Of a stretch of DNA of 64,000 nucleotides, positions 8,901 through 19,641 are shown piece by piece (positions within the stretch are counted from its first letter, which is position 1; the number at the start of each line of letters is the position of its first letter). The DNA is taken from contig NZ_CP104264.1 of NCBI RefSeq assembly GCF_025244845.1, positions 1,860,001-1,924,000 on the forward strand. Reading direction: 5' to 3'. Position numbers and translations under genes: made by a program. The DNA comes from Arthrobacter sp. zg-Y1171 (GTDB taxonomy: Bacteria; Actinomycetota; Actinomycetes; Actinomycetales; Micrococcaceae). The notes under the pieces were generated by a model. It was not told the origin of the DNA and did no database searches. It was given only the letters and a program-made list of their open reading frames with translations.

Positions 8901-9494
8901 GTGTTCGGACGAAAGAAAGAAGCGCCCACCGCGCAGGAAACTGTGGACCAGGCAGCTGCCGCTGACCAGGCAGCCAACGTACGGGTGGGCAAGGGAGCCC
9001 CGACGCCCCGCCGCAAGGACCAGGTAGCCGCCCGCCGGCGGCCGCTGGTGCCTGACGACCGGAAGGCGGCCAAGGCTGCCAACCGCGAGGCACTCCGGGA
9101 GGAGCGGCTGAAGACCCGCCGCGCGCTGGACACCGGCGAGGAGCGTTACCTTCCCCTTCGGGACAAGGGCCCCAACCGCCGGTTTGTCCGCGACATTGTC
9201 GATGCCCGCTGGAACCTCGGCGAATTCATCATGATCGCTGCGCTGGTGTTCGTCCTGTTCAGCTTCATCCAGAGCGTCGATGTCCAGCTGATTGTGATGG
9301 CTGCGTTCTGGGTACTCATCCTTTTGGTCATTGCGGACAGCTTTATGCTGCGCCGGCAGATCCGGAAGCGCTTGACGGCCAAGTTCGGCGGACCCAATCC
9401 CGGTGATGTCTGGTATGGGGTTTCCCGGTCCCTGCAGCTGCGGCGTTTCCGCCTGCCCAAGCCGCAGGTCACCCGCGGCCAGTACCCTTCCTAG
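8901..9494 (+). CDS. DUF3043 membrane protein
   Basis: This 197-residue actinobacterial protein has unknown function. The first 110 residues are basic and Ala/Arg/Lys-rich, probably disordered and cytoplasmic. Two membrane helices follow (about 112-130 and 136-155), then a basic tail with FGGPNPGDVWYGVSRSLQLRR. The domain is usually listed as DUF3043. The start is GTG at 8901, without a Shine-Dalgarno site but correctly placed for a leaderless mRNA. It is divergent from the M20 peptidase and convergent with pyrD through a shared terminator. No catalytic residues are evident; a membrane scaffold or nucleic-acid contact is only a guess. Confidence 0.85.
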   Translation: MFGRKKEAPTAQETVDQAAAADQAANVRVGKGAPTPRRKDQVAARRRPLVPDDRKAAKAANREALREERLKTRRALDTGEERYLPLRDKGPNRRFVRDIVDARWNLGEFIMIAALVFVLFSFIQSVDVQLIVMAAFWVLILLVIADSFMLRRQIRKRLTAKFGGPNPGDVWYGVSRSLQLRRFRLPKPQVTRGQYPS

Positions 9495-9520
9495 GTTTTC
9501 CAGGACAACTTCCGTACGAA

Positions 9521-9554
9521 AATGAAAGGGCCGCCCGCGGGCGGCCCTTTCATT
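9521..9554. terminator. Bidirectional terminator between DUF3043 gene and pyrD
   Basis: A perfect inverted repeat (AATGAAAGGGCCGCCC, 9521-9536, with its complement 9539-9554) lies between two convergent genes. The arm ends are A/T-rich in both directions. Confidence 0.85.
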
Positions 9555-9557
9555 GCT

Positions 9558-10628
9558 TTAACGCCGGGACCGGGCCAGGCCCCGGTTGATCCGTGCCGCC
9601 CAGAAAGGACCCTCATACAGGAACGCGGTGTACCCCTGCACCAGGACCGCACCGGCGTCGAGTCGCTCCTGCACATCGGCAGCCGTTTCCACTCCACCGA
9701 CGGAAATGATGGCCGGGCCGTCCTCCCCCAATGCGGTGCGGAGCCGCCGCAGGACCTCGAGGGACCGTTTCTTCAGCGGTGCACCGCTGAGCCCGCCGAC
9801 GCCGCAGGCAATGACGCGCTCCGGGTCCGTCACCAGGTTTTCCCGGGTGACGGTGGTGTTGGTGGCGATCACGCCGTCCAGCTTCAGGGCCAGGGCGAGC
9901 TCGGCGACGTCGTCAATGTCCGCGTCGCTCAGGTCCGGGGCGATCTTGACCAGCAGCGGGACGTGCCGGCCGGCGGCCTGGTCCGCGGCGCTGCCCACCT
10001 GGGCCAGCAGCGGGCGCAGCGTGGAAATGTCCTGCAGCAGCCGCAGCCCGGGCGTGTTGGGTGAGCTGACGTTTACGGCGAGGTAGTCCGCGTGCGGGGC
10101 GAGGGCCCGGGCACTGGCGAGGTAGTCCTCAACGGCGTCCGTGAGCTCGACGGTCTTGGTCTTGCCGATATTGATGCCGATGACGGGGCGCGGCGTCCCG
10201 AAGGCTTTTGCCAGTCCCTTCCGGGCTTTGTCCAGGCGGGGGGCCACCGCCGCGGCGCCGTCGTTGTTGAAACCCATCCGGTTGATCACCGCCCGGTCCT
10301 CGACCAGGCGGAACAGCCGCGGCTTCGGATTGCCCGGCTGGGCGGAAGCGGTCACGGTACCCACCTCCACGTGTCCGAAGCCCAGGTTGCAGAGGGCAAC
10401 AATGCCCGAGCCTTCCTTATCGAATCCCGCCGCCAGCCCGAACGGGGAGGGAAACGTCAGGCCCAGCGCCTCGGTCCGCAGTACCGAGGCAGGGCGCATC
10501 AGGCGGCGCAGTACCGGACCGGCCGGGGTGCGGGCGGCCGCGCGGATCAGGACAAAACCGATCCGGTGGGCCAGTTCGGGATCCATGCCGGAGAAAACGA
10601 GCCGGAAGAAGGTGGGATAGATGCGCAT
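9558..10628 (-). CDS. pyrD: Dihydroorotate dehydrogenase (quinone), class 2
   Basis: This 356-residue FMN enzyme oxidises dihydroorotate to orotate in pyrimidine synthesis and passes electrons to the quinone pool. The N-terminal helical extension (YPTFFRLVFSGMDPELAHRIGF) that anchors class 2 enzymes to the membrane is present. So are VGTVTASAQPGNPKPRL, INRMGFNNDG, the active-site serine region NVSSPNTPGL (about 187-196) and the FMN phosphate loop VGGVETAADV. pyrF and carB, of the same pathway, lie at the other end of the window. It is divergent from an alpha/beta hydrolase gene. Confidence 0.96.
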   Translation of the reverse strand: MRIYPTFFRLVFSGMDPELAHRIGFVLIRAAARTPAGPVLRRLMRPASVLRTEALGLTFPSPFGLAAGFDKEGSGIVALCNLGFGHVEVGTVTASAQPGNPKPRLFRLVEDRAVINRMGFNNDGAAAVAPRLDKARKGLAKAFGTPRPVIGINIGKTKTVELTDAVEDYLASARALAPHADYLAVNVSSPNTPGLRLLQDISTLRPLLAQVGSAADQAAGRHVPLLVKIAPDLSDADIDDVAELALALKLDGVIATNTTVTRENLVTDPERVIACGVGGLSGAPLKKRSLEVLRRLRTALGEDGPAIISVGGVETAADVQERLDAGAVLVQGYTAFLYEGPFWAARINRGLARSRR

Positions 10629-10693
10629 ACGTCAAAGATTCCAGAACCGGCACCGTGTTCCAAACCCCAACCGCAAACCGGCGGCCTGTCGGC

Positions 10694-10699
10694 TAATGT
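10694..10699 (+). promoter_or_regulatory. Leaderless -10 box of the hydrolase gene
   Basis: TAATGT ends 7 nt before the ATG at 10707, with no Shine-Dalgarno site between, so transcription is predicted to start at the start codon. Confidence 0.55.
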
Positions 10700-10706
10700 C
10701 AGTTGC

Positions 10707-11705
10707 ATGCGCCGTGAACACCCCGCCTGGAAACCTGACGTTCTCGGCGACGGGTTCCGCAGCCTGACCCTCGAGCTGGGGGAAGACGATGAAGGCCCGG
10801 TGGTTGCCACCCTGGTCTCGCACTGCCCGGCGGTTCCGCCCGTCCCGGTCGAGGGCAAAGTGGATGCCGTCCTGTACCTGCACGGATGGAGTGACTATTT
10901 CTTCCAGGCGGATCTGGCGCGGTTCTGGGCCGCCCAGGGTGTGGCCTTCTATGCCCTTGACCTGCGCAAGTACGGCAGAAGCCTGCGCCCGGGCCAGTCG
11001 GAGGGCTATGTGGGCGACCTGGCCGAGTACGACGCCGATATCGAGGCAGCGCTCGAGGCAATGGAAGCGGACCTCCAGGCCCGCTGCGGCGCCGGCATGC
11101 GCACCACGCTGATGGCGCACTCAACCGGCGGGCTGGTCGCCGCGCTCTGGGCGGACCGTTTCCCCGGGCGCCTGCAGGCACTGATCCTGAACAGTCCCTG
11201 GCTGGAGCTCAGCGGCAGCTCCATGCTGCGCTTCGCCACCAACGGCCTGCTGGAACCGGTCGCCCGTCGCCGGCCCCGGACACGGCTGAAAATCCCGGAG
11301 TTCGGTTTCTACTTCCGGAGCATCAGTTCGGCTATGGACGGAGAGTGGGACGTGGATCCGCTCTGGCGGCCGCCGTTCAGCTTCCCGGTCCGTGCCGGCT
11401 GGCTCCGGGCTGTGCTCGCGGGCCACGCGCAGGTTGCCCGGGGCCTGGACATCCGCGTGCCGGTGCTGCTGCTGGCCTCCGCGGCCTCCACCATCGCCCC
11501 TGCGTGGAATCCGCTGATGCTGCGGACCGACAGCGTGCTGGACGTGAACCTGATGGTTCAGCGCGGCGTCCTGCTTGGTCCGGAAATCACCGTGTACCGG
11601 TTCGACGGCGCCCTGCACGACACCCTGCTGTCCGCGCTGCCGGTCCGCACCCGGGTCTACGACGGAATCCTGCGGTGGTCCAGGGCCTTTATGCTCCCGC
11701 GCTAG
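10707..11705 (+). CDS. Alpha/beta hydrolase (serine aminopeptidase S33 / monoacylglycerol-lipase-like)
   Basis: This 332-residue cytosolic hydrolase has the nucleophile elbow AHSTGG (Ser139) and an oxyanion region YLHGWSDYF near residue 56. The expected late acid and histidine lie in the C-terminal third, where the candidate His is in DGALHDTLL near residue 304. The family includes monoglyceride lipases and lysophospholipases; substrate is unknown. The frame extends far upstream, but there it is antisense to pyrD, so ATG 10707 is chosen and supported by TAATGT 7 nt upstream. Its last 17 bp overlap the 3' end of uppS on the other strand. Confidence 0.88.
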   Translation: MRREHPAWKPDVLGDGFRSLTLELGEDDEGPVVATLVSHCPAVPPVPVEGKVDAVLYLHGWSDYFFQADLARFWAAQGVAFYALDLRKYGRSLRPGQSEGYVGDLAEYDADIEAALEAMEADLQARCGAGMRTTLMAHSTGGLVAALWADRFPGRLQALILNSPWLELSGSSMLRFATNGLLEPVARRRPRTRLKIPEFGFYFRSISSAMDGEWDVDPLWRPPFSFPVRAGWLRAVLAGHAQVARGLDIRVPVLLLASAASTIAPAWNPLMLRTDSVLDVNLMVQRGVLLGPEITVYRFDGALHDTLLSALPVRTRVYDGILRWSRAFMLPR

Positions 11706-12573
11706 CTCCGGCCTTGTCGGCGGCAGGAGCAGAAGCCTGGCCGTCCGCTTCGCCGGCGTCCGTGCCCCCGGCCGCCCTGTCGACCGCACCGCCGTACCTG
11801 CGGTCCCGGCGGGCGTAGATCTCCACGGCTTCCCACAGGGTCCGCCGGTCCACGTCCGGCCAGAGCGTATCCATAAAGACCATCTCGGCGTACGCGGACT
11901 GCCAGAGCATGAAGTTGGAGAACCGCTGCTCTCCCGAGGTGCGCAGGAACAGGTCGACGTCGGGCAGGTCGGGTTCGTCGAGGTACTTCTGGATGGTCTT
12001 CTCGGAAATGGATCCCGGCCGCAGCTTGCCTTTCTGGACGTCGGCGGCAATGGCGGCAACGGCGTCGGCGATCTCGGCCCGGCCCCCGTAGTTCACGCAC
12101 ATGTTCAAGGTGCACACGGTGTTGCTGCGGGTTTCCTCTTCGGCGATCTCCAGTTCCCGCACTACGCTTTGCCACAGCCGCGGACGGCGCCCCGACCAGC
12201 GGATCCGTACACCCCACTCGCTGAGCTGGTCCCGCTGCCGGCGCAGCACATCCCGGCTGAAGCCCATCAGGAAGCGGACCTCCTCCGGGGACCGCTTCCA
12301 GTTCTCGGTGGAGAACGCGTACACGGAAACGTGGCGGATGCCCATCTCGATGGCCCCGGCCATCACGTCCAGCAGCGCGGCCTCGCCGGCGCGGTGCCCC
12401 TCGGTCCGGGGCAGGCCGCGCTGGTTCGCCCAGCGGCCGTTGCCGTCCATCACGATCGCCACATGGGCGGGCACCAGTTCGGCCGGAACCTGCGGCGGAA
12501 CCGCACCGGAGGGGTGGGGCGCAGGCCGGCTCGCGGGTCCTGCCGGTTTGGCGGCGGAAGATTTTGAACGCAA
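11689..12573 (-). CDS. uppS: Isoprenyl transferase (undecaprenyl diphosphate synthase family)
   Basis: This cis-prenyltransferase extends farnesyl diphosphate with isopentenyl diphosphate to make the lipid carrier for cell-wall building. Signatures: [14 protein letters not shown] with the catalytic Asp and [10 protein letters not shown], the hydrophobic pocket, and the C-terminal [20 protein letters not shown]. The C-terminal 25 residues are an Ala/Gly-rich tail. I chose TTG 12573 (294 aa) because it has GGAG 11 nt upstream and begins at the recO stop; GTG 12627 would overlap recO by 52 bp and lacks a ribosome site. The 3' end overlaps the facing hydrolase gene. More than one paralogue usually exists, so the exact chain length is unsure. 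Confidence 0.93.
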   Translation of the reverse strand: MRSKSSAAKPAGPASRPAPHPSGAVPPQVPAELVPAHVAIVMDGNGRWANQRGLPRTEGHRAGEAALLDVMAGAIEMGIRHVSVYAFSTENWKRSPEEVRFLMGFSRDVLRRQRDQLSEWGVRIRWSGRRPRLWQSVVRELEIAEEETRSNTVCTLNMCVNYGGRAEIADAVAAIAADVQKGKLRPGSISEKTIQKYLDEPDLPDVDLFLRTSGEQRFSNFMLWQSAYAEMVFMDTLWPDVDRRTLWEAVEIYARRDRRYGGAVDRAAGGTDAGEADGQASAPAADKAGASAGA

Positions 12574-12575
12574 GG

Positions 12576-13325
12576 TCAGACACGCTCCACATGTTGAAGG
12601 GACCGCAGCACCCGTTCCAGGTGCCACTGAAGATATCCGGCCACCAGGCCGGCGGATTCATGGCGCGGCTGCGGGCCGGAGGCGTCGGCAGTGGGCCAGT
12701 CGCCGGTGAGCAGCGCCCCCAGCAGCACCATTGTTTCCGGGGACGGCGACGCCGAGCCCGGCGGGCGGCAGGCGGGACAAACAGCGCCGCCCAGCGGTGC
12801 GGAGAAGGCGGTGTGCGGGCCGGCGGCTCCGCAGCGCGCACAGTCGGTAAAACTCGGTGCCCACCCGGCGGTGGACAGGGCGCGCAGCAGATAGGAATCC
12901 AGGATCAGTTCCGGGGCGTGGGAGCCGCGGCTGAGGGCCGCAAAGGCGCCGATCACCAGCTGGTAGTGGGCCTTCGCGGATTCGCCGTCAATGTCGGTCA
13001 GCCGCTCCGCGGTTTCGGCAATGGCGGCCGCCGCCGTGTAGCGGGCGTAATCGGCTGCGATGCCGTGCCCGTAGGCGCCCTTGGTCTGGGCCTGGGTCAC
13101 AATGTCCAGGTTCCGGCCGTGCGAGAGCAGCAGTTCGGCGACCATGAAGGGTTCCAGCCGGGCACCGAACTTGCTGGAGGTCCGCCGAACGCCTTTGGCC
13201 ACGGCACGCACCTGCCCGTGCTCGCGGGTGAGGAGGACGAGGATGCGGTCCGCTTCGCCCAGCTTGTGGGTGCGCAGGACAACCGCGTCATCCCGATAGG
13301 TGCGGGATGCAAAGGATTTGGCCAC
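12576..13325 (-). CDS. recO: DNA repair protein RecO
   Basis: This protein of about 249 residues helps RecR and RecF load RecA on gapped DNA. An N-terminal OB fold ([20 protein letters not shown]) is followed by a helical domain with a zinc-finger-like cluster [13 protein letters not shown] ... CPAC. I chose GTG 13325 (VAKSFASRT), the family's usual start. The other GTG at 13352 lies inside a strong hairpin and lacks a ribosome site. It is upstream of uppS with the stop and TTG start nearly touching, and downstream of leuA, as in many actinobacteria. Confidence 0.93.
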   Translation of the reverse strand: MAKSFASRTYRDDAVVLRTHKLGEADRILVLLTREHGQVRAVAKGVRRTSSKFGARLEPFMVAELLLSHGRNLDIVTQAQTKGAYGHGIAADYARYTAAAAIAETAERLTDIDGESAKAHYQLVIGAFAALSRGSHAPELILDSYLLRALSTAGWAPSFTDCARCGAAGPHTAFSAPLGGAVCPACRPPGSASPSPETMVLLGALLTGDWPTADASGPQPRHESAGLVAGYLQWHLERVLRSLQHVERV

Positions 13326-13347
13326 GGAACCTATTTTCCCATGCCCG

Positions 13348-13382
13348 GGCACGCCCGGCGGACCGCTGCCGCCCGGCGTGCC
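13348..13382 (-). terminator. GC hairpin between leuA and recO
   Basis: Arms GGCACGCC-c-GGCGG (13348-13361) and CCGCC-c-GGCGTGCC (13369-13382) pair with one C:C mismatch around a 7-nt loop. It starts 10 bp after the leuA stop and has no U tract, so it may attenuate transcription or protect the 3' end rather than fully terminate. Confidence 0.5.
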
Positions 13383-13392
13383 TCCGGGCGGC

Positions 13393-15162
<1,770 letters not shown>

Positions 15163-15194
15163 TCATCAGAAAGAGTGGCCGGGCAACACAGACT

Positions 15195-15242
15195 CCGCAG
15201 CGAGGGGCGGCCTAAGCAGGTGCTTGTGTGGCCTCGCCGCGG
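15195..15242 (-). promoter_or_regulatory. leuA leader stem-loop
   Basis: Arms CCGCGGCGAGG (minus, 15232-15242) and CCTCGCTGCGG (minus, 15195-15205) pair over 11 bp with one G-U. The stem begins two codons after the Leu run and its loop contains the leader stop codon. A ribosome paused at the Leu codons would cover the first arm. No following U tract is seen, so this may act on leuA translation or on a structure I did not fold. Confidence 0.6.
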
Positions 15243-15271
15243 CAGCTAAGGAGGAGGATCTCTGCGTGCAC
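15212..15271 (-). CDS. leuA leader peptide, 19 aa with Leu-Leu-Leu
   Basis: A short frame begins at GTG 15271 and reads MHAEILLLSCRGEATQAPA before TAG at 15212-15214. Three consecutive leucine codons, CTC-CTC-CTT, lie at 15248-15256. TAGTCT (15278-15283) is exactly 6 nt before the GTG, so the peptide should be translated from a leaderless transcript. The core ILLLS-type segment is nearly identical to that of the leader before leuS in this window, including every base of CTCCTCCTTAGC. This is a leucine-sensing leader: slow translation when Leu-tRNA is scarce is expected to change folding of the downstream RNA. Confidence 0.75.
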   Translation of the reverse strand: MHAEILLLSCRGEATQAPA

Positions 15272-15277
15272 GTGACC

Positions 15278-15283
15278 AGACTA
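15278..15283 (-). promoter_or_regulatory. -10 box for the leuA leader transcript
   Basis: TAGTCT on the minus strand is followed after 6 nt by the leader GTG. The spacing equals that of the leuS leader. Confidence 0.55.
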
Positions 15284-15312
15284 ACATGCAGCCGATCCCG
15301 TTTGCCGAACGG

Positions 15313-16827
15313 CTAGTTCCCAAACGCCGTCTGGCACGTAACCTGGGCCGCGGTTTGCCCGTCCAGGTCACCCAGATCGCCCAGGTCCCCCATGGTGGAG
15401 CCGCTGGCGAAGTCCGCGCCGATCTCCACCGACACTCCGGTGTAGGCGGTGCTGAGTACCACCTGCACGCCCGGGATGTTCAGTGTCCGGGCCACTTCCA
15501 GGGCCATCTCTTCATATCCGTAGCCGTAGAAGATCTGGGTGGCCGGGCTCTCAGACTCGGCTGCGCCGCCGGCAAGTGCCTGGGTGAACCCCTTGGAAGT
15601 GAGGTACCCGAGGACCGCGGCGTCGCGGCCGGCGGTGCCCGAAGCGTTGACGAGCGTCACCGGGACCGCAGCGGGGTCCACGGCGGGCGCGGCAGGTTCC
15701 GCCGTCGCGGGGGTGCCTGCTTCGGCCGTATCAGTGGCCGCCGTGGACGGGGTTTCGCCCGCACTGATGCCCTGGTCGGAGACCAGCGCATCGAAGAGCG
15801 GCTGGGCTTTGGCTTCGTCGAGGACCAGCCGGTTGGTGTCGTATTCGTACGGCACTACGGGAGCCGTCACGAAGGCAACGTTCCCGAGGTCAACGTCTTT
15901 GAGGCGGGTTGCCAGGGAGACCAGATCGGGGATGTTCGCAAGCTCTTCGTCCACGGTGAGGTTCTTCGTGACGGTTTCCGCAATCGAATAGAGCTTGGGC
16001 AGGTTGTTCAGCGTTCCCTCCTCCTTGACCTTCCGCACCATGGAGGCCAGGAAGCTTTGCTGGGCGCGGATGCGGCCTTCGTCGCCGCCGTTGCCGAACC
16101 CGTGCCGGGTCCGGAGGAAGGCGAGGGCCTGCTCGCCCTGGACGCTGCTCACTCCGGCGGGCAGGTTCAGGCCGGAAAGCGGGTCGTCAACGGGCTGGTT
16201 GACGCAGACTTCCACGCCGCCGAGGGTGTTCGACAGTTCCTTCACCGCATCGAAGTCGGCCATCATGAAGTGGTCGATCGACAGGCCGGTGACCTCGTTG
16301 ATGGCAGCAACGGTGCAGCCGGGTCCGCCGTTGCCCAGGGCACCGTTGAGCTGGCCCAGATCCATGGCGTCATACACCGCGCCGGACGCGGGATCCTCGC
16401 ATTCCGGCAGCGGGACCAGGAGATCCCGCGGGAAACTGACCACGGTGACGTTCGAGCGGTCCGCCGTGAGGTTCACCAGCATCATTACGTCGGAGTTGTT
16501 CGAGTCCTGCCCGTCCCGCTGGTCGGTACCGAGCACCAGGATCTGCATGGGATCGGTGTTGGCGTCCACCTGCTCCACCTGGGTGTCGTTCGACCCCAGG
16601 TTCAGGGGCTGGGTATCGAAGTTGCCCCTCAGCCTCAGCAGCTGGACGGCACCGAAGACCACCCCGCCGACCAGGACCAGGGCCAGCGCCGCGGCGATGC
16701 CTTTCAGCAGCGGATGGCCTGCGGCGGCTCCGCTCGAGAGGTGCCTCCCGCCCGGTTCCGCTGAACCCTTACCTGCAGTCGGTTTTCCCAAGGGGCCGCC
16801 GCCCGTTGCGGCACGGCGAGATGACAT
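15313..16827 (-). CDS. LytR-CpsA-Psr (LCP) family protein with LytR_C domain
   Basis: This 504-residue membrane-anchored enzyme is expected to attach lipid-linked glycopolymers to peptidoglycan. A polar N-terminus precedes one membrane helix (about 42-65). The LCP domain follows (about 95-330), with ILVLGTDQRDG, SFPRDLLVPLP, the acidic/arginine site DFDAVKELSNTLGGVEVCVN, and FLRTRHGFGNGGDEGRIRAQQ. A Thr/Ala-rich linker (about 350-385) leads to a C-terminal LytR_C domain (about 388-490), a common actinobacterial layout. The ATG has a strong AAGGGGA site. It lies between leuA and era, all minus strand, with its own likely -10 TACACT at 16873-16878. Confidence 0.93.
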   Translation of the reverse strand: MSSRRAATGGGPLGKPTAGKGSAEPGGRHLSSGAAAGHPLLKGIAAALALVLVGGVVFGAVQLLRLRGNFDTQPLNLGSNDTQVEQVDANTDPMQILVLGTDQRDGQDSNNSDVMMLVNLTADRSNVTVVSFPRDLLVPLPECEDPASGAVYDAMDLGQLNGALGNGGPGCTVAAINEVTGLSIDHFMMADFDAVKELSNTLGGVEVCVNQPVDDPLSGLNLPAGVSSVQGEQALAFLRTRHGFGNGGDEGRIRAQQSFLASMVRKVKEEGTLNNLPKLYSIAETVTKNLTVDEELANIPDLVSLATRLKDVDLGNVAFVTAPVVPYEYDTNRLVLDEAKAQPLFDALVSDQGISAGETPSTAATDTAEAGTPATAEPAAPAVDPAAVPVTLVNASGTAGRDAAVLGYLTSKGFTQALAGGAAESESPATQIFYGYGYEEMALEVARTLNIPGVQVVLSTAYTGVSVEIGADFASGSTMGDLGDLGDLDGQTAAQVTCQTAFGN

Positions 16828-16917
16828 AGCCGGTCCCCTTCATGAATCAATGTGCTCAAACGAATGCTTCAAAGTGTACGGCCAGCTCCTGTGGATACGG
16901 GAGCCGGCCGCTCCGGA

Positions 16918-17847
16918 CTAGAAACCGAGCTTCACCAGCTGCTTGGGATCCCGCTGCCAGTCCTTGGCGATTTTAACGTGCAGGTCAAGGTACACCTTAG
17001 TGCCCAGCAACGCCTCGATGCCGCGTCGCGCAGTGGTTCCGACGTCGCGCAGCCGGGACCCGCCGCGGCCGATAATAATGGCCTTCTGCGAAGATCGCTC
17101 CACGTAGAGGTTGACCCGGACATCCAGCAGCTGGTTGTCTTCGCTGCGTCCCTCGCGCGGCACAATCTCGTCCACTACCACGGCAAGGGAGTGGGGCAGC
17201 TCGTCGCGGACGCCTTCAAGGGCTGCTTCGCGGACCAGTTCGGCCACCATCACGGCTTCGGGCTCGTCGGTCAGTTCGCCGTCCGGGTACAGGGGCGGGG
17301 ACGCGGGCATGTGCCCCGCCAGGACCTTCGCCACGGTGTCGACCTGGAAGCCGTCAGCTGCCGAAACGGGCACGACGTCGGCCCATCCTGCCTCGCCCAG
17401 CACTTCATTGCCCAGCGCGGTGACGGACATCAGCTGCTTGGCCAGCGCGGCGCGGTCCACCAGATCCGTCTTGGTAACCAGGGCAATCACGGGTGTCCGC
17501 TTCAGGGCCGCCAGCTGAGCAGCGATGTAGCGGTCGCCGGGACCCACTGCCTCGTTGGCGGGCAGGCAGAAACCAACGGCGTCAACCTCGGCCAAAGTAT
17601 CCGCCACCAGCTCGTTCAGCCGCTTGCCCAGCAGGGTCCGAGGACGGTGCAGGCCCGGCGTGTCCACGAGGATCACCTGGGAGTCCTCTCGGTGGACAAT
17701 GCCGCGGATGGTGTGCCGGGTGGTCTGCGGCTTGGCGGAAGTGATGGCCACCTTGGAACCGACCAGCGCATTGGTCAGGGTGGACTTTCCGGCGTTGGGC
17801 CGGCCCACCAGGGAAACGAATCCTGCGCGGAACTGCGGTTCAGTCAT
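16918..17847 (-). CDS. era: GTPase Era
   Basis: This 309-residue GTPase assists maturation of 16S rRNA and the 30S subunit. G motifs: GRPNAGKS (G1), TTRHTIRGI (G2), DTPGLH (G3) and TKTD (G4). The C-terminal KH RNA-binding domain contains VNLYVERSSQKAIIIGRGG. The frame opens further upstream, but ATG 17847 gives the normal N-terminus [15 protein letters not shown] and overlaps the CNNM gene by only 8 bp, indicating coupling. It ends the conserved phoH-ybeY-CNNM-era run. Confidence 0.96.
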   Translation of the reverse strand: MTEPQFRAGFVSLVGRPNAGKSTLTNALVGSKVAITSAKPQTTRHTIRGIVHREDSQVILVDTPGLHRPRTLLGKRLNELVADTLAEVDAVGFCLPANEAVGPGDRYIAAQLAALKRTPVIALVTKTDLVDRAALAKQLMSVTALGNEVLGEAGWADVVPVSAADGFQVDTVAKVLAGHMPASPPLYPDGELTDEPEAVMVAELVREAALEGVRDELPHSLAVVVDEIVPREGRSEDNQLLDVRVNLYVERSSQKAIIIGRGGSRLRDVGTTARRGIEALLGTKVYLDLHVKIAKDWQRDPKQLVKLGF

Positions 17848-19168
17848 TACGGGGTACCAATTCTGTAGAGCGGGTGCGCGGAGCAGGGTTTCTGCCCTCA
17901 TCGCTGATTTCTTCGTTTTCGGTGTTCCAGGCCAGCACATGCGAAACGCGGTTGCGCCGGCCCTCCAGCCGTTCGGCGTGCAGGGCGATGCCTTCGACCA
18001 CTACCTCGCTGCCGACAATCGGGACGCGGCCCAGGGCCTTGGCCAGGAGGCCGCCCACCGTGTCCACTTCATCATCCTCCAGTTCGACGCCGAACAACTC
18101 ACCAAGGTCGTCGATCCCGGTCTTGGAGCTGACCCGGTAGCGGCCGTTGCCGAGGCCTTCGATGTCGGGGCGCTCCGAGTCATACTCGTCCACGATTTCC
18201 CCGACGATTTCTTCGATCAGGTCCTCCAGCGTAACCAATCCCGCCGTTCCGCCGTATTCGTCGATCACGATCGCCACGTGCGTGGATTCACGCTGCAGTT
18301 CCTGCAGCAGTTCACTTACGGCCTTGGACTCGGGAACGTAGCGGACGCTTCGGGCGTAATCTTCGACCTTCTGCACCGAGGCGCGCTCCGGGTCACTGTG
18401 CATCTGCGCGGCGACGTCCTTCAGGTAGAGGATGCCCACCAGGTGGTCGGCACTGTCCTCGATCACCGGGACGCGGGAATAGCCCGAGCGCAGGAACAGG
18501 GACATGGCCTGGCGCAGGGTGCTGCCGGCTTCGATGCAGACCATGTCCGTGCGCGGGACCATGACGGACCGGACTTTGGTGTCGCCGAGTTCGAAGACCG
18601 AGTGGATCAGTTCCGCCTCGGTATCCTCGATCATGTCCGCGTCGGACGCGCGGTCCAGCAGCTCGCGGAATTCCTCTTCCGTGAAGAACGCGGCATCGGG
18701 CCCCTGGGTGCCGGGGGCGACGGCGGTGCCGAGGCGGACGAGCCATCCGGGGATCGGCCCCAGGACGGTCCGCAGCACGCGGACCAGTCCGGCCGTGAGC
18801 ACAACGACGGCCGTGACGTGCTTACGCCCGATCTGCCGCGGAGAGACGCCCACGAGGACAAAACCGACGGCAGCCATGGTCACCGTGGCAAGCAGTCCCG
18901 CCAGCCAGATATTGTCCAGCAGCAGCTGGAAGAGCGTCGCCACGGACACCGCCATGGCCATTTCGAACCACACGCGCCAGAACCGCAGCGCGTGCATGTG
19001 TGCCACCGGGTGCGCCAGGATGCGGCGCAGCGGGGCTCCTGCCTTGCCGTGGAGCAGCGCTTCGGCATCCTGCCGGGGCAGGTAGCCGTAGGCCGACTCC
19101 GCGGCGGTGAGCAGGCCCGCCAGGACCATGAAAGCCATGGCCATGACGACGAGGACACCAATACTCAA
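17840..19168 (-). CDS. Hemolysin family protein (CNNM/CorC, DUF21 plus CBS)
   Basis: This 442-residue integral membrane protein has a DUF21 transmembrane domain (about residues 1-190), including the conserved AAESAYG near residue 24. Two CBS domains (about 205-330) and a C-terminal CorC_HlyC domain (about 350-425) follow. CNNM/CorC proteins are linked to magnesium export; the old name hemolysin is historical. Its start overlaps the ybeY stop by 4 bp and its end overlaps era, so it is embedded in an operon of ribosome-maturation genes. That linkage is widely conserved. Confidence 0.92.
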   Translation of the reverse strand: MSIGVLVVMAMAFMVLAGLLTAAESAYGYLPRQDAEALLHGKAGAPLRRILAHPVAHMHALRFWRVWFEMAMAVSVATLFQLLLDNIWLAGLLATVTMAAVGFVLVGVSPRQIGRKHVTAVVVLTAGLVRVLRTVLGPIPGWLVRLGTAVAPGTQGPDAAFFTEEEFRELLDRASDADMIEDTEAELIHSVFELGDTKVRSVMVPRTDMVCIEAGSTLRQAMSLFLRSGYSRVPVIEDSADHLVGILYLKDVAAQMHSDPERASVQKVEDYARSVRYVPESKAVSELLQELQRESTHVAIVIDEYGGTAGLVTLEDLIEEIVGEIVDEYDSERPDIEGLGNGRYRVSSKTGIDDLGELFGVELEDDEVDTVGGLLAKALGRVPIVGSEVVVEGIALHAERLEGRRNRVSHVLAWNTENEEISDEGRNPAPRTRSTELVPRND

Positions 19169-19641
19169 CTTCGGGTCTCCTTGGGTGCCTGTTTACCCAG
19201 GTAAGCGGAAAGGAGGCGGCGCTGGAGACCGAACATCTCCTTCTCCTCTTCCGGCTCGGCGTGGTCGTAGCCCAGCAGGTGAAGGACGCCGTGGGTGGTC
19301 AGGAGCAGCAGCTCCTCACCGGTGCTGTGGCCGGCGTCGGCAGCCTGCAGGGCCGCCACCTGCGGGCACAGCACAATGTCGCCAAGGACCCCGGCGGGGG
19401 TGATCCGGCCGGCGGTTCCGGGGCGCAGTTCATCCATCGGGAAGGACAGCACATCTGTGGGACCCGGCAGATCCATCCATTCGATGTGCAGCTTTTCTAT
19501 GGCGTCCTCATCCACGAGGATGATGGACAGGTCTGCCTCCGGATGGACGTACAGGCTGTCCAGGAGGTACCTGCCCAGCCGGGCGAGTTCCTCTTCATCG
19601 ACAGCCGGTGCACTGGATTCGTTGTTCACTTCGATGCTCAT
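19165..19641 (-). CDS. ybeY: rRNA maturation endoribonuclease YbeY
   Basis: This 158-residue zinc-dependent endoribonuclease is needed for 16S rRNA 3'-end processing and ribosome quality control. The metal site [11 protein letters not shown] (the H-x3-H-x5-H signature) lies at about 124-134, and FPMDELRPG precedes it. ATG 19641 was chosen over upstream in-frame positions because it gives the family start MSIEVNNES and overlaps the phoH stop by only 4 bp. Confidence 0.95.
   Translation of the reverse strand: MSIEVNNESSAPAVDEEELARLGRYLLDSLYVHPEADLSIILVDEDAIEKLHIEWMDLPGPTDVLSFPMDELRPGTAGRITPAGVLGDIVLCPQVAALQAADAGHSTGEELLLLTTHGVLHLLGYDHAEPEEEKEMFGLQRRLLSAYLGKQAPKETRS

Noticed and set aside
15249..15287. 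Frame from the ATG at 15287 as the leuA leader peptide
   Set aside because: It reads MLVWSRARRDPPP and puts the Leu run out of frame; the GTG frame gives Leu-Leu-Leu and has the better promoter spacing.
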